NCBI GenBank assembly: GCA_029204225.1
Contig: CM055102.1
Location: forward strand, 63,113,000 to 63,176,999
Origin: Diphasiastrum complanatum
Taxonomy: Eukaryota > Streptophyta > Lycopodiopsida > Lycopodiales > Lycopodiaceae
Direction of reading: 5' to 3'
Length of the DNA: 64,000 bases
In this document: one piece after another, positions 38,040-52,182 of the stretch
Position numbering within the stretch: position 1 is the stretch's first letter
Layout: every line of letters starts with the position of its first letter
Program-made: the position numbers and the translations under genes
Notes under the pieces: generated by a model
The model's database searches: none
The model's input: the letters and a program-made list of their open reading frames with translations, nothing else
What the model was told of the DNA's origin: nothing

Positions 38040-38940
38040 ACTGAGTGTTTTCGGTTCATTAGTACCCAACCGACTCTTAGAATTGTGAACATAGTAGCGT
38101 ATGCGTCAAGGGGTATGCGTAGCATAATACTTGAATACATGCTGAATATTTTGCATGAGGGGTAGTCATGATTGTATTTATAACATGAAAACATTTAGTA
38201 ATTTGCAATGAGTTGAGCTTGAATCCATACTATTTTACATCATACATATAAGAGAAGCTCCCTCAAGATCCTACTTACAAAACAAAACACAATAGAAAAC
38301 ACACTATGGAGCAACTGCCCAACCAAATAGAAGCAACCAATCAACTCTAGAAGCTTCAACCCCCAAGCCAAGGAGTAGGAAGCATGAAGGTAGAGTGAAA
38401 CCCTGACACTAAATCCATCACAAATATGAGGAGTAGGGCGAGTTTGGCCTCTTCTTATAGAGCCATGAACCACCCATGCATACAGACATGCAAGGTCCTA
38501 ACTCTCCTATATCTAGATTCCTCCAGAATAGATTCTTTATGCATAGATCCTCTATTCATAGAATTGCTATTGATAACTCTACACATGCCTTGTGTTATGT
38601 CCATGACTAATACATAGGATACAATATACTCCTAGTCTTGGAAACATAGTACTCCAGTGAAACAAGCTGTTAGTTATGCCACGTCATACTGGACATGACC
38701 CGAAAGTAACTAATATCCTTGTGAGGCCCAGAACACACTAAATGGAGTTTAGACAAGGTATGAGGTAGTGTATGCATGTGTAGAGTTATCAATGGCAAGC
38801 TCCTTAGATCCTGCTTACAAATCCTAAACACAAAGGATAACACATTGTGGAAAAACCACCCAACCAAGTAGAAGCATCCAATCAATCTCTAGAAGCCTCA
38901 CCCGCAAGAACAAGAAGCATGAATGTAGAGTGAGAGCCTG
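38040..38940 (-). mobile_element. two LTR fragments of the family seen at 62940-63223
   Basis: 38240-38640 and 38650-38890 match, in reverse orientation, the LTR ending at 63223, including the tract around TTGGTTGGGC and GCAGGATCTT. They are partial copies lying head to tail. No coding content. Confidence 0.65.
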
Positions 38941-38965
38941 ACAATGAATCAAGAACCATGATGAG

Positions 38966-39055
38966 CTCAAACGGAAGATTTTGTTTGAATGTCATGACAT
39001 ACCTTATGCAGGACATCCCGGTATACATAGGACTCTGTACTTGGTTAAGAGATCA
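38966..39055 (+). mobile_element. Ty3/gypsy integrase zinc-binding (H2C2) fragment
   Basis: The plus strand reads RKILFECHDIPYAGHPGIHR then TLYLVKR, matching the H-x-GHPG-x-x-RT core of gypsy integrase N-terminal domains. It is cut on both sides, about 30 codons long, and stands next to copia debris. Confidence 0.6.
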
Positions 39056-39066
39056 ACTGATAAGTT

Positions 39067-39296
39067 CTAGTCTAAATATGCATCTAGAAGGACTGCATAT
39101 TCATTTAGACGGGTATCAGCAAAATCAGCTAGTGAGTATACAATATAACCATCATGAAATGTATAACCGTATGCCATATGGAGATTTACTGGAGTAGCCA
39201 AAGCATTTGAGACCGTAGACCCATGAATAATATTGAAATAAGGAGCATAGGCAACAACATCTATAACATGGTGCTCAGGAACACGAGTAGCATTAA
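39067..39296 (-). mobile_element. gag-like frame beside the minisatellite
   Basis: The minus strand reads VVEYFNATRVPEHHVIDVVA and MAYGYTFHDGYIVYSLADFA. It continues from the repeat units into a unique part. No recognised domain; belongs with the retroelement gag/spacer around it. Confidence 0.4.
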
Positions 39297-39618
39297 AGTA
39301 CTCAACAACAATATCAGCAATAGTAGCAAGAAATAATATATTAGTATCAAAGCATGAAGCAATATCATGGCATGCAACAACATCGGTAGCACCATCAAAG
39401 CATGCAATGACATCATCAATAGTATCATAGCATGCTATATCGGTATCAAGGACTACCCAAAGCATGCAACAACATCAGCAATAGTAGCAAGAAATAATAT
39501 ATTAGTATCAAAGCATGAAGCAATATCATGGCATGCAACAACATCGGTAGCACCATCAAAGCATGCAATGACATCATCAATAGTATCATAGCATGCTATA
39601 TCGGTATCAAGGACTACC
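39297..39618 (-). repeat. tandem duplication, two 161-bp units in a coding minisatellite
   Basis: Units 39297-39457 and 39458-39618 are identical over at least 145 bp (39313-39457 against 39474-39618). Each encodes on the minus strand VLDTDIACYDTIDDVIACFD, GATDVVACHDIASCFDTN and ILFLATIADVV. 161 is not a multiple of three, so the duplication moves the frame. Confidence 0.9.
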
Positions 39619-39729
39619 ACCAGGTTGACTAGCAGAAGAAGATAGAAATCCAAATGGAGGGGAAGTCCCAAATGAAGGAAAGACAGGAGCTTTTCCAAGA
39701 CCATGAGGCTGTAAAAAATCAATCTATAA

Positions 39730-40450
39730 CTACATAGTAGCAAAGCCGATCATAATTGTATCAAAGCGAAGAATGAGACTATACAGGCTATCATCCATGT
39801 ACCAAAACTGATCGGATAAGTTTCCTTGAGCAATCTCACTCGGGGTAAGTGAATATGCCATAATGATAGTGGAAGGAATAGACAAAAACTTGAGGGAGAG
39901 AATTCTTGTCGTCACCCCAAATTAGTCTATTAAAACCGCTATTATCACAACTAACAAAGGACAGTAAGCTAAAAATGAAACGACTAGAAAGAGAGAAAAA
40001 ATGTGCTGGACAACCAGGAGTCAAATGACAAATTGAGATGGCAAACGAAAACAGAATTGAAGAATTTTAGGATGGGGATGGACGCTGGAGAGCCTTCGAA
40101 ATAATTGCGGAAGATGGTTGCTAAATGGTAAAAGTTTGGATGAAAGTGACAGGTCGAAAGGTAGGGACAGCGATGGACAAGAAATAGAATAAGACAGGGG
40201 CAACAAGGAGATCAAAGTAGAGGCATGGGCAGCGATGGGCGGCAAAGAGAGAAAGGAAGGAGCAGCGATGGGCAGCAAGGAAGAGAAGAAGCAAAGCAGG
40301 GGGAGCGCTAGGCAGCAAGGAGGACAAGGGGCAACGATGGAGGAGGGCTGACAGGGCAGCGATGGAGCTGTCAAGGTAGCGATGGAGGATCAGGGCAGGG
40401 CAACAATGGAGGTGAGGTAAAAAAATCTCCAACATTATGCTCAGGAAAGT
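39730..40450 (-). mobile_element. copia leader and gag start
   Basis: Between the primer site (40451-40463) and a short gag frame starting at ATG 39861 (MAYSLTPSEIAQGNLSDQFW). The leader at 40040-40440 has many GCGATGG / GGCAGC repeats. The gag runs into a stop near 39730. Confidence 0.55.
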
Positions 40451-40463
40451 GCTCTGATACCAA
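40451..40463 (-). other. copia primer binding site
   Basis: TTGGTATCAGAGC on the minus strand, complementary to initiator tRNA-Met. Confidence 0.8.
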
Positions 40464-40850
40464 GTTACGGATGAAGCCACAAGTGATCTAGAGCTAGGCT
40501 ATGAAAGCAGCACATAAGCAAGACTTAAGCTATGAAAGCAGCACATAAGCAAGACTTAACTCTAGAAAGCAGGAAAGAGAGAGATTAATAAGACTAAAGA
40601 GAAAGATCAATATCATCAGTCGAATAGCAAATGACAGAGTTTCCCTACTTATAGCCAAGAGGAAGCCCTAAAAGGAAGTTTCCGGTGGCTAGGGCCAATT
40701 GGAGGGATAATAGTGCGCCCTCCAAGAAGGCCCCCACTCTCCAGTATTATGTCCAAATGGCCTAATAATGAATAATAAGTCCAAAGGCCAACCATATAGT
40801 CTAAGTTTCACTAATGAATAAAAGGGCCTAAGGCCTGCTTATGCATAAAG
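40464..40850 (-). mobile_element. copia LTR
   Basis: Non-coding block upstream of the primer site with a TATA-like GGCTATAAGTAGGG (about 40640-40660, minus strand). It contains a perfect 31-bp tandem repeat (40498-40528, 40529-40559). The outer end is approximate. Confidence 0.5.
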
Positions 40851-41734
40851 TAAAGTAAATGTAAATGGACGCGGCGAACATAATGAGCCCAGTTCATAAC
40901 TCAGGATACAAAGGAGTGTCTGCCTTCTTGCATAATAGAATCTTGTCTTCATCCATCTCAAATTGTTCGTGATCTCCGTTTTCATTAGAAGATGCGTGCA
41001 TAGCATCATTCTCATTTGTTTCAAAGTAAGATTCAAACATGTTGTGCATTGCTTCATCGTGTTGCACCTCATCATCATCGTCATTAGAATCAAGTTGATT
41101 ACTCTTTTTTTCAATTGTGTTTGCCTATTGAATTTGTTTCGTTCTTTGTTCTCTCATGTCTATCAAAACTTGACGTTGTTGCAACTAAACACGGATGAAT
41201 CAACTCCATGGAATGGTATTCGATTTATTGGCTACACACATTAAGCAAATTCCATAAGTGACGCATATAGATTGACGAATATTAAAATAAAAAACAATCA
41301 TATCAAGTTAACAAACCTCAATGTCTTCCAAATTTGATGATTGACCTTCTTCTTTTTGTCCAAACTTCCACAAATGATTTTTAACAATGCATCTTTCAAG
41401 CATCTTTTGCCCATCACACTTGACGCATGTGCACCCTATTTTATTTTGAAAATAATTTTTCTACGAGAAACAAAAATCAAGTACATGTCACTTTAGCACA
41501 ATAGTTGAGGTCATGTGATAACAAAGTTTAACTTATAATAACAAAATTTTTATGAACAAGAAAACATGCAGGTTTATTATTTACCTTGTTAACTTGGGTA
41601 GTGTCTTCATCGCTAGACTGATCTGAATGTAATTCATCTCTTTGTGATAAACTGCATATATGCACAAGTACGAAACACAAATAGCATAAAATTAATCTGT
41701 CCGAACAATCTGTTGATCTTAAATGACAGGTTGT
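40851..41734. other. unassigned
   Basis: AT-rich sequence with small frames (40839-41114 and 41528-41752, minus strand), the first rich in acidic or Met runs from repeats such as ATCATCATCATCG. Possibly part of the transposon remnant to its right. Confidence 0.3.
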
Positions 41735-42425
41735 TGGTACCCTTCGTGACAAATTCCAGCAAGAAGAGGAATTCGTCGAGAAGGAAATTCATAAGCATAT
41801 GAGCTTATGGATTAGGCATTCTCGTGATATGGCACGACGAGCTTATAGGAATGGGCAATCCAAGCCCTCCTGGTGTCCAAGAAATGATTGGAACTGTGTA
41901 AAAGTGGATGAATGAACACCAGATAAATACAAGATTCAGAAAGATGCCACGACCGCTAGGATGCATGGGATAGACAATCATAGGTTGGGCTCAAGCAGAA
42001 AGGCAGGATTGCAAGCAAGCATGGTAAGTGAACCTAAACTACTCTTATAGTTTATCTTTGATTTCATATGCTTTTATTTTGTAATATGCATTATGACTAC
42101 CTGCTCCAACTTATCCCTAAATTAATCTCAACTTAAATTGAATGCATGGATAGTTGGCGGACTATGGACTTCTACCAACTAAGGAGGAGTACGACTTTGC
42201 CTTCAAGGAATCATATCAAGCATTAGTCGACAAACTAAAGAATGAGGGTCATCCTCCAAATGTAAGTACTAGTTTTTTATTCATACTAATGTGGCTTGTA
42301 TTCATACTAATTTTATTTAATTTAGTACAACTGAGCATTAAATATTAATGTAGTTTGTTTGCTTGTGTTCATGCAGACTGGACGTCATGACGACGACGAG
42401 TACATTGATAAGTTTACATATTAGG
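41735..42425 (+). pseudogene. possible transposon-derived ORF remnant
   Basis: The plus strand carries, in broken frames, EEEFVEKEIHKHMSLWIRHS, ARRAYRNGQSKPSWCP and, after a likely intron, ADYGLLPTKEEYDFAFKESY with a short last piece GRHDDDEYIDKF before a stop. The basic/acidic composition recalls accessory proteins of plant DNA transposons, but I cannot name a family. Confidence 0.35.
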
Positions 42426-43429
42426 TTTATAAGTTTTAGTTGATGCGGTTTTTAGTTGATGTGCATGTTAGATCTAAAGATCTAGAGACTCATGCGAAAT
42501 TAAAACACCAATTTTTTTTTTTTGTAATACATTGATTGATATTACGAATATATTATTATTGCAAATGATCGTGCTATATTGCCATTGCTTTTATATGTGC
42601 AATGTTCTTTTTTCAAAAATTGCAATGTCGAATTTCGAGATGTGGGTTGACGTAATAACTAACTAAGAATTTAAAACCATGCGCAATGTCGGATTTCAAA
42701 ACAAGAATCCATATCATATATAGAAATCTAAATGAAATTTATGATGTGCATAAAGCAATGCAATAAAGTATTGTCATTCATAATGCACATGAAGTAATGC
42801 AATAAAATATAGGAATTAAAAGTAATCTATGTGTATTAAGTGATTTAGGAATGAAAAGTACCTCATCCTTAGCCTATTATTTGATCCAAATGTTGAATGC
42901 AACTCAAAAATATTGTTTCAAAAACAGTTCATGGACATCGCTTCTCCAAGAACACCACTCCAAGAACAGCCCGATAAAAATGTGCGCACTATTTCTTCAC
43001 GCATTTTTTATTTATTTTCAACCTAATCAAGGACGTCGCAATCCAACAAAAAAATGCGTTGGACACACATCGGATAGACATTGGACACACTTCAGACATT
43101 TTTTAGGATGATTCTGTTAATAGATGTCGGATTCTGACATCTTCTATCAAATGTCACTTTAGACCCTTGTCTTTTGGCTAAGTAATAAACAATCAAAACT
43201 TTTCATACTCTTCTAGGCATAGAATGAACTGATATGGAACAACTGCCCGTAGGCTGATCAGTATGACACTCGTCCTGATATGCTGATATAACGGCTTGGC
43301 CTATTGCTAAAACATCATGTTCTTGGGAAGATTGGACTAGTTATTAAAATGTTATTCAAAGTTGGACGCTGATATAACGGCTTGGCCTACCGCTAAAACA
43401 TCATGTGCATGGGAAGATTAACCATTTTG

Positions 43430-43515
43430 TTCAGACTTTGATTTGCTTTATGAAAAAGACTGTTGAAATGCATAATTTTATCATTGATACTGATATGGCC
43501 ACTTGTTCTTCTGCT
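43430..43515 (+). repeat. fragment of the 30.6/55.8-kb unknown frame
   Basis: Closely matches 30628-30735 and 55855-55945 (words DFVQTL / FIIDTD in frame). It is directly followed by the inverted gag-remnant repeat at 43525-43810. Confidence 0.8.
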
Positions 43516-43524
43516 GGACCTGAG

Positions 43525-43810
43525 TAGAAAATAGCACCTATTCATCTTAATAGATTTGTCTGTCCCCTATAATAACTAGAGATCTAATCAAAAGAAGAAA
43601 AAAAAAACTATACTCAAGGATCTACAAACCATAAACTATAGCAGAATAACATCCACTAGGTAAGAGCAAGCATCCCTTATTCGAATTTGACTTTTTATGG
43701 TCAAAGGATCTTTAACATTCTAAAGAAGATGCATCTACTAAGATAAATTTTCTACAAGTAAAGTAACTTCCCTTGTGAGAATGTCTGTGAGATCCATAGG
43801 TTCTCAATAA
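43525..43810 (-). repeat. inverted copy of 36340-36550
   Basis: Reverse complement of the stretch after the zinc-knuckle remnant at 36.3 kb, with moderate divergence. Confidence 0.7.
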
Positions 43811-46330
43811 AATATTAGAGTAAAGAGATTCAAAACACTGATTCAAATTCTTACTCAATTAAAAGATCAAGATTTAATCATCACACTTAAGAATCATCAC
43901 AATTCTGTGTAATCCTCTATGATCCGTCAATCAGAAATATTTAGATTCGTATGATTCGTCAATCATAATTTTTAGGAATCGAAAACCATAATCATTTATA
44001 GGATACTGGAGTATATGTCCAACATATCTCATGAAAAGTAAGAATCATTCCAAAATCTTTCCACTAAAAAAATACTGGATTTAGAATATTCTTCAGACAT
44101 GATTCTTTAACTGAAGTGCAAGATTCAAGTTCTATTAACCACTGGTAATTAAAGCTTGAATGCATACCAAAATGACACTCATCTTCAACAACAAAGACTT
44201 TAGATTCACTATCTAGAACTAAATCTAGATATCCAAGGATCTGTTGAATACAATTTAATTATTATTCTCGGATTTATTATGATTCGTTATCTAATTGAGC
44301 TCACTGGGATAGAATCACTAATGATATAAGTCCATTCCTTAACTAAGGAATACTCTACCAAGAATACTGTATATCCAATGCACATAATTTTAACTGATGA
44401 AGATTCACTAATCATGCGTCTTACAAGCAATATAAATCAAAACTACCAGTTTCTGGTGCAACCACATCACACTAATCATTTTACCAATTAACTTCATCCT
44501 GGAGTAATCAACTACTCAAGTTAATTGCCAATGATTCAGAAATCTCAAATGTCTAGGTGCAGATCTTAATTGTATAGTAGAACACCACATTTAGATTCAT
44601 ATCCAAATCATTCGTAAGTTAATCCATAAATCTTCACCCAAAGATTTGTTAACTCTGCAAGTATCTGTCAAAACAATACTTGATCATATGTCTATGTTCA
44701 CCGACTAGGTTAAGTGCACCAAATAACTCTACCAACCAGGAATACACAGTAGATTCATACAAGATTAATCGTGCACATAAAGTGAATAATCTCACTATGA
44801 CCCAATACATAAACACATTCTTATTTGCCAGATTTCTCCAAAACCCACATATGTTACTCAGATATCTCACTGAGATCTTGTAACTGAGCTACAAAATTTT
44901 TTCTATTTCTCATGAGTAAATAACGTATCTCGGAAATCTTTGAGATGAATAACATTCATTCTCAACAGTTTTCCAATCCAACTTACCTCTAATTACATAA
45001 TTTCTTTCACTCAATCCACCCCTCACTGATCCTAGTACTAAAACTAAGACTAGGTTCATCCAGTACAGAATTCTCAGACTTAAATTCTGATCAAACTTAC
45101 TCCTATTCCAATCAAAATGGAATAAGTAACCTTTGGCCTTTTAGTGTACCACTTATAGATAATGATTCCAGGATCAAACCTGTTCTAGTTCCAGATTGTC
45201 CACACAGTCCCTAGGTTCTCTTCCAAAAACTATGTAACTTACAGATTCCCAAATAGAATTTTATCCCATCACTTCGCCCCTCCTTTTAAAGAAATTATTA
45301 ATGCCAATAAAAGTTAACTGGAAAGATGATATATGAAAATATCCAAATCCAAGAAAAGTCACTAATAAGTGCATTACACTAAAAGGATTCACTCTATTAT
45401 ACAAATGACTTTTCCTTCAAATATTTTCACCCGAGTGACAGAAACTACCATTCCATCGAAATCCATTTATGCACAAAGAGTCATTCTAGGTTTAAGAAAG
45501 TGAAACACTTTAACCTTAGAATTAATCTGAATTTCAAGTCTATTCCCACAAGTAGTAATTGATATGACATAATAGCCTTTCAGAAGAATGAGTTCATGTT
45601 GGAAATAATTCATATAAATCAGTCTGATGTCTTATATTCAAGAAATTATTAAGAAGTAAAGAATTAATTAAGAAAAAAGCAAAAAATAGTTTTGAGGGCC
45701 TTTGATTTTGTAAATAATGAGATACCATATTGGGATCTAGATTGAACCTCAAAATTTTCCAAAATACCCCACATTTAATCAATGGTTTTCTTTTTTCCCG
45801 TATCATGACTAGGTACTAAAACATTCCATTGAAAATCAGATCTTTACAGTCCTAGAATTTCCTTTCCAAAATTACTGATGTCCCATACCATCAGCTCTTC
45901 CTTCCAGAAAACTCTTGACCGTCGTATATGATATTCTAGAGATCTCCTGATCATCTAGATGTCCTATAGTCCATATAGGGTATTATCTTTTGTTCCCAAC
46001 ACTAGACAAATCATTTATTCGGATGATTGGCATGCTTATCAGATAGATACCACAAATCCACATCTGACCTGTGATCTAAGCAGAAGAATTAACATGGTGC
46101 AGTATTACATTTTGATCTTTTCTGGTTAATGATAAGCTTCGAAACCCTTCTGATGCATAAAATCTAGGGACAAGCTTAAGTCAACTAACAAATCCAATGT
46201 AATCCATGTATTAGATTCCACTTCTAACATCACATTTGTCATCCAAAACTGTGGATAACCCAATGGTCACAAAGATGTATGTTATGAATTCAACTAGATG
46301 AATTCTATCCAGGAAATTAATATCTGGTAA
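43811..46330. other. no recognisable gene
   Basis: 2.5 kb of AT-rich sequence with only short isolated frames (44649-44883, 45594-45806). No motif, repeat partner or splice pattern that I can support. Confidence 0.4.
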
Positions 46331-47130
46331 AAGAAATTTTTCTGTGACCTTTCCATTGGAGAATATCGCAATAAAAGACGAGAGAGGCAGTGTTACTAAA
46401 AGCCATTATTATGGCAAAAGATATGACCCAATGAAGAAGTCACTAAGAAATGCATTCACTTCCTTAAAGGGTGAGTGATCGAGAGACACTAACCCAAGAG
46501 GCAGCACGTACAACACACGATACTGCGACTCCTGCATCTGTCACACCTTAAATTTTCGGCATACCCACTTTTACCCCTCACATTTTTCCTACCTCTGGAC
46601 CCACTGCCACTGAGTTCGAATATCCTCCTGGCTTTACTCTGTGGGGTCACGTTTCACCATGGGGTTTTCATCTCACTACCCTCCAGGCCCTTGCTGGCTA
46701 TTCTCCCCTTGATACCCCCCCCCTCCCCCATTGGCTATTCTCCCCCCCCCCCAATACATTACATCAAGATGTGCTATGCGAACGTGCAGGACTCATGACC
46801 ACATCAGGCGGATCAGGGTCATCACCACATCCTCCACAATAGGAGACACCGAGGCGGCTCCTCCTCCTCTCCCGAGAGTGTCGGGAGGAGGCACTGACAG
46901 TAGTGCCATGGGTGGGGAGGGACCCTCGTCAGAGTGACTCTCACAGGAAGGGAAACATGTGTCCGGTCTATACGAGGAGTCAACTAAATCTCCTCGGTAG
47001 ATGATGTGTACTCAACTATTCTGCTAGAGCTATGAGCCAAGCGTCGAGCCCTCAGTCGCTCTAAAACCCTATCTTGCTGCGAGGAAGACAATTAATCAAG
47101 GTAGCTAATGACCTCATCCTCGCTCATAGA
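46330..47130 (-). repeat. inverted duplicate of 58550-59400
   Basis: About 800 bp reverse-complementary to 58550-59400. On the minus strand the coding words SMSEDEVISYLD, SSSQQDRVLERLRARRLAHS and IVEYTSSTEEI are shared with the other copy, then a stop. Poly-C runs at about 46716-46752 correspond to the poly-G tract in the partner. A gag-like origin is possible, not shown. Confidence 0.8.
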
Positions 47131-47276
47131 GGAAAAGCGGGATGACCCACAACTATGGCTTGAGATCTGGCTAGGGCATCCACCCTCTAACATAATGGGC
47201 GCAACGGAAGAGGGAGGAAAAATACTACAGGCAACCAATGAGAGTCTCAAAAATAGTAAAGAAATCACTATGTCCA

Positions 47277-47393
<117 letters not shown>

Positions 47394-48158
47394 CTAAAAT
47401 ATAGAGTACTGTGAAATGGATGCCAAGACTTTTATGTATACTGACTCATGGCTACAACGTCAATACCAATATATATATTATCCGTTCATGACCATTTCAA
47501 GTTAAAACAACAATAATGATCCAACTTAGAGCACAAAATGAGACTCATTGGCCCTACAAGTGACTCGTATGTAATGAGGGGGTGTCTCTTCTATGATGAC
47601 ACCGAAGAAGACCACGGTGTGTAAGAACTTGGCAGTCATTGAGTCTGACAGTTGGAAGTATTGAAGAGAGAAAATGATGCTGCTACTTTGAACTCAATAT
47701 TTCAAAATGGTTACATGTGGACACTTGTTTGAATCCAAATGACCATGTTATTGAGTTTGAAGTAACCGCCACATTTTTCTCTCTTCGATGTGTTGAACCA
47801 TTAGGCTCAAGAACGCCAACAGCCTGCACACCATCAACCTCTTTGGTGGCATGATATCTAGGCGAAATATCCAATCGACATAGACAACTCGATTCCAGAG
47901 CCAGCTATCTCCCTTTGCATCCTCAATGGATTCGTGCCATCATTAATATTCCAAGAATTCGTTGCACGTCCAAATATTTTGTCATAGTTCTTCATTTTCA
48001 TTTTCCATGGTTTATGGGGACTTTAGGGTGGGTTTCCTGTTGTTGTTTAGGGTTTATGGTTTAGTGTTAATTATAGTTGGAAAAGTGATTTATATACTGG
48101 TATTGTCCTTGTATCTTTGACTCAATACCTATAAAAGCTCGGACTATGATACGGGAAC

Positions 48159-49420
<1,262 letters not shown>

Positions 49421-50815
49421 CCAACTACATTTACGACATTTTCAAAGGTCAAGATCACCTGCCTCTCATCCTACGATTACAAATGGCCACTTTACTTTCA
49501 TTTGATTGCACCTATATTAGTGGTGAGGTGCTTCATCTTCTCCTCCCATGCTTTCTTGCACTCTCTTTCCACGCTTTCTTGCACTCTCCTCCTTCTACTC
49601 TTCTGGCAAAGCAATTTTGGAGCTCTTTGCGCCCTCCCTCCTATGTTTCGAGATGGTCCTACTATGCACACGGTATGTGTATTCAGCACTTCTTTATTCT
49701 TGTTATTAGAACGTGTATTAAGTAATCATATTGCATAAGTTTTGGAAGGCACTCTTTCGCTGCCTATTGCATCGCAGTATAGGTTATTGCTTTTAATAGA
49801 GAGTTTGTATGAGGTACCGTGTTTGCTATATGGCAATCACTGCTTAGATGTGGTTTTCTTGCATCCATTCATATGTGTTTATGCATCGCTGGCTAAGGTG
49901 ATTGGCTATGCCATCGCTAGCTAGACATCTTGTTTATGAATAAATACCATCAAAAACATATTTGGTAGACAATATACATTGACAATCGCTATTCTGTAGG
50001 GTATATCATCTGCCCAATTGCAATCCCACAAGCTATTGCTGACCAGAGGAGAGTTTGCTCTCCTTATGTATGCCTACATGTAAGATACATGAGGTACCCA
50101 CTCTACAAGAGCGCTCAACGCAGCCCAACATTGCCCATCTAGCATACTATCCTACATATAGTAGGGTAGCTCTTTAGATAATTTGGTATGAAAGAAGTAT
50201 ATCCCGATGGACCAACGATGAGCTAGTATACCTTTCTCACTCCACTTTCCAGGAATGAGCTCTCTTGATGGTTTTTAATATGTGTTTATGCATCGCTGGC
50301 AAAGGTAATTGGCTATGCCATCGCTAGCTAGACATCTTGTTTATGAATGAATACCATCAGTCGCTGGCATCTTGTTTATGAAAATACCATCAAAAACATA
50401 TTTGGTAGACAATATACCACGTGTTTTGAATTTTTTATTTAGTGTCACAAATTCTTAGTTTTTTTAGTGCAATATCGATCTCAAGCGCGTCAAATAGAAT
50501 TCTAGTATCGGTTTTGACCGCGGATACATTGGAAAGAGAAATTTGGGGTGAAAAAATGCACTTGAGAGCGATATCTATCGATCTCAGGTGTGGATGTACA
50601 AACGGAAAGCAAAAAGGTTGAAAGGTGCACTTGAAATCGATATTTGATGCATAAATCAAATTTTTTTTTAAGGACACATGAAAAAGCACACTTGAGAGCG
50701 ATATCCTAGAAAGGAATATCGATTTCAGGCGTAGAGGTACAAACGAAGAGAAATGAGATTGAAAAGTGCGCTTGAAATCGATAATAGACCCAAAAAGCAA
50801 AAATCACGAACGACA

Positions 50816-51048
50816 CGTGTTGTTGCATGAATGGTCCAAAATATTCGGCCTTACAGAAAATGATTGATATGACAATTGTCACGTGTAGAATGATGCTTGG
50901 CGATATCTGATTCATGCACGTGTGACACACCCACGTGTCCCTCATTAATGAGTCATAATGATTTGTACGGATGGACACGTGGACCACTGAATTGATGCCA
51001 CATGTCTCTCGTTAGTTTTTCACACGTGTAATTCTTTTTCTATAAATA
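50816..51048 (+). promoter_or_regulatory. six-G-box module, copy 2
   Basis: All six CACGTG boxes of copy 1 and the TATAAATA (51041-51048) are kept although neighbouring bases differ. It lies upstream of the ORF at 51359. Confidence 0.6.
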
Positions 51049-51358
51049 CCTCCACGGATTTTTCATTTTTCCTCACAAATTTTACATCGCAATATCGATC
51101 TCAAGCCTGTCCAACAGCCTTCTAGAATCCGCCATCGTCTACTACGCTCGAGATCGATACCGTGATATCTCCAATATCGCTTTCGAACGTGGAACTTCAC
51201 TTTCTTTTTATTTTTTCTGTTGCTAATCCTGTGCTCCAAATCAATACTCAATCTTTCAAGCTTCCCGTTGCAAATTTTTTTGTGTCCTTTCTTCCGCAAA
51301 TTTTTTTGTGTCTTTTCTTCTGCAAATATTTTTTTCTGTCCTTCTTTTATATCTAACC

Positions 51359-51529
51359 ATGATGGCTAGGACCAAAGCCATTGCTTGTGCCATAACCACT
51401 GTACAGCCTTCTTGTGCCCGTGTCCCCCTTGATACTGGCCGTAGACATGGCAGAAGGCAGGTCTGGCTGAGGGAGATCAGAAAACTCCATCATTTCGATC
51501 TTATGGGAAGGCCAAAATTTTGGACTTAA
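51359..51529 (+). CDS. small conserved ORF with histone-H3-like words, copy 2
   Basis: Same 56-residue frame as 27317-27487 with one substitution (Arg to Cys after VQPS). The possible second exon follows at 51735-51911, and the frame at 51908-52129 matches 27866-28087. Confidence 0.3.
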   Translation: MMARTKAIACAITTVQPSCARVPLDTGRRHGRRQVWLREIRKLHHFDLMGRPKFWT

Positions 51530-52182
51530 GAACATCATCAGGAGGAAAATCTATTTCCAAAATTTTAGTCTAACATGTATATGTGCATTCAGAGATAAAT
51601 GTGCAAGGATTCATCAACCATTAGGATCACAAAAAAAAAAAATTGTGAGTATTGATATTTTACAATACTTTGATTTTTCATCATTCCTTATCATTTATTA
51701 CTAAAGTTGCCAATCTGATCATTTTTCTCTTGCAGATTTATATCCATCCGATATAAATGAATGGGAGCCAAGTGGATCTCTTGCAGGTGTGTTAGATGTA
51801 ATACACACTGATATTGGACATCTGCAATATAGATGTAGAACTGCAAAAGATCTTGTTGATTATCTAATCTTCTTTCATAACTCAATGTACATTCCTGATA
51901 TATTTCTTTGAATATATTTGTGGTTTTCTTTTCAAGCATTAATGTACACAAAACAATAATGTTTGTATGCAAAAATTTATCAAATAGTTTATCATCTATA
52001 CTTATGGATGAAGGCTGGGACAAAAAATCAAATGGAGAAATAGAATGCAGAATCAAAATGTTTTCCATGTGCTTTCACTACCAAATAGAACAACATATGT
52101 TGAGTTTATGCTTCCATTATCAAAAATGAAAAAAACCCAAGAGTAAATGGATGCCACTCGATCAAGACTTGGAAGCCAGTGG

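Noticed and set aside
39297-39618. CRISPR-like array
   Set aside because: Two long identical units without short repeats and unique spacers; a tandem duplication in plant nuclear DNA.
40021-40480. Two overlapping 117-119 codon frames
   Set aside because: They lie in the leader just after the copia primer site and arise from GCGATGG-type repeats.
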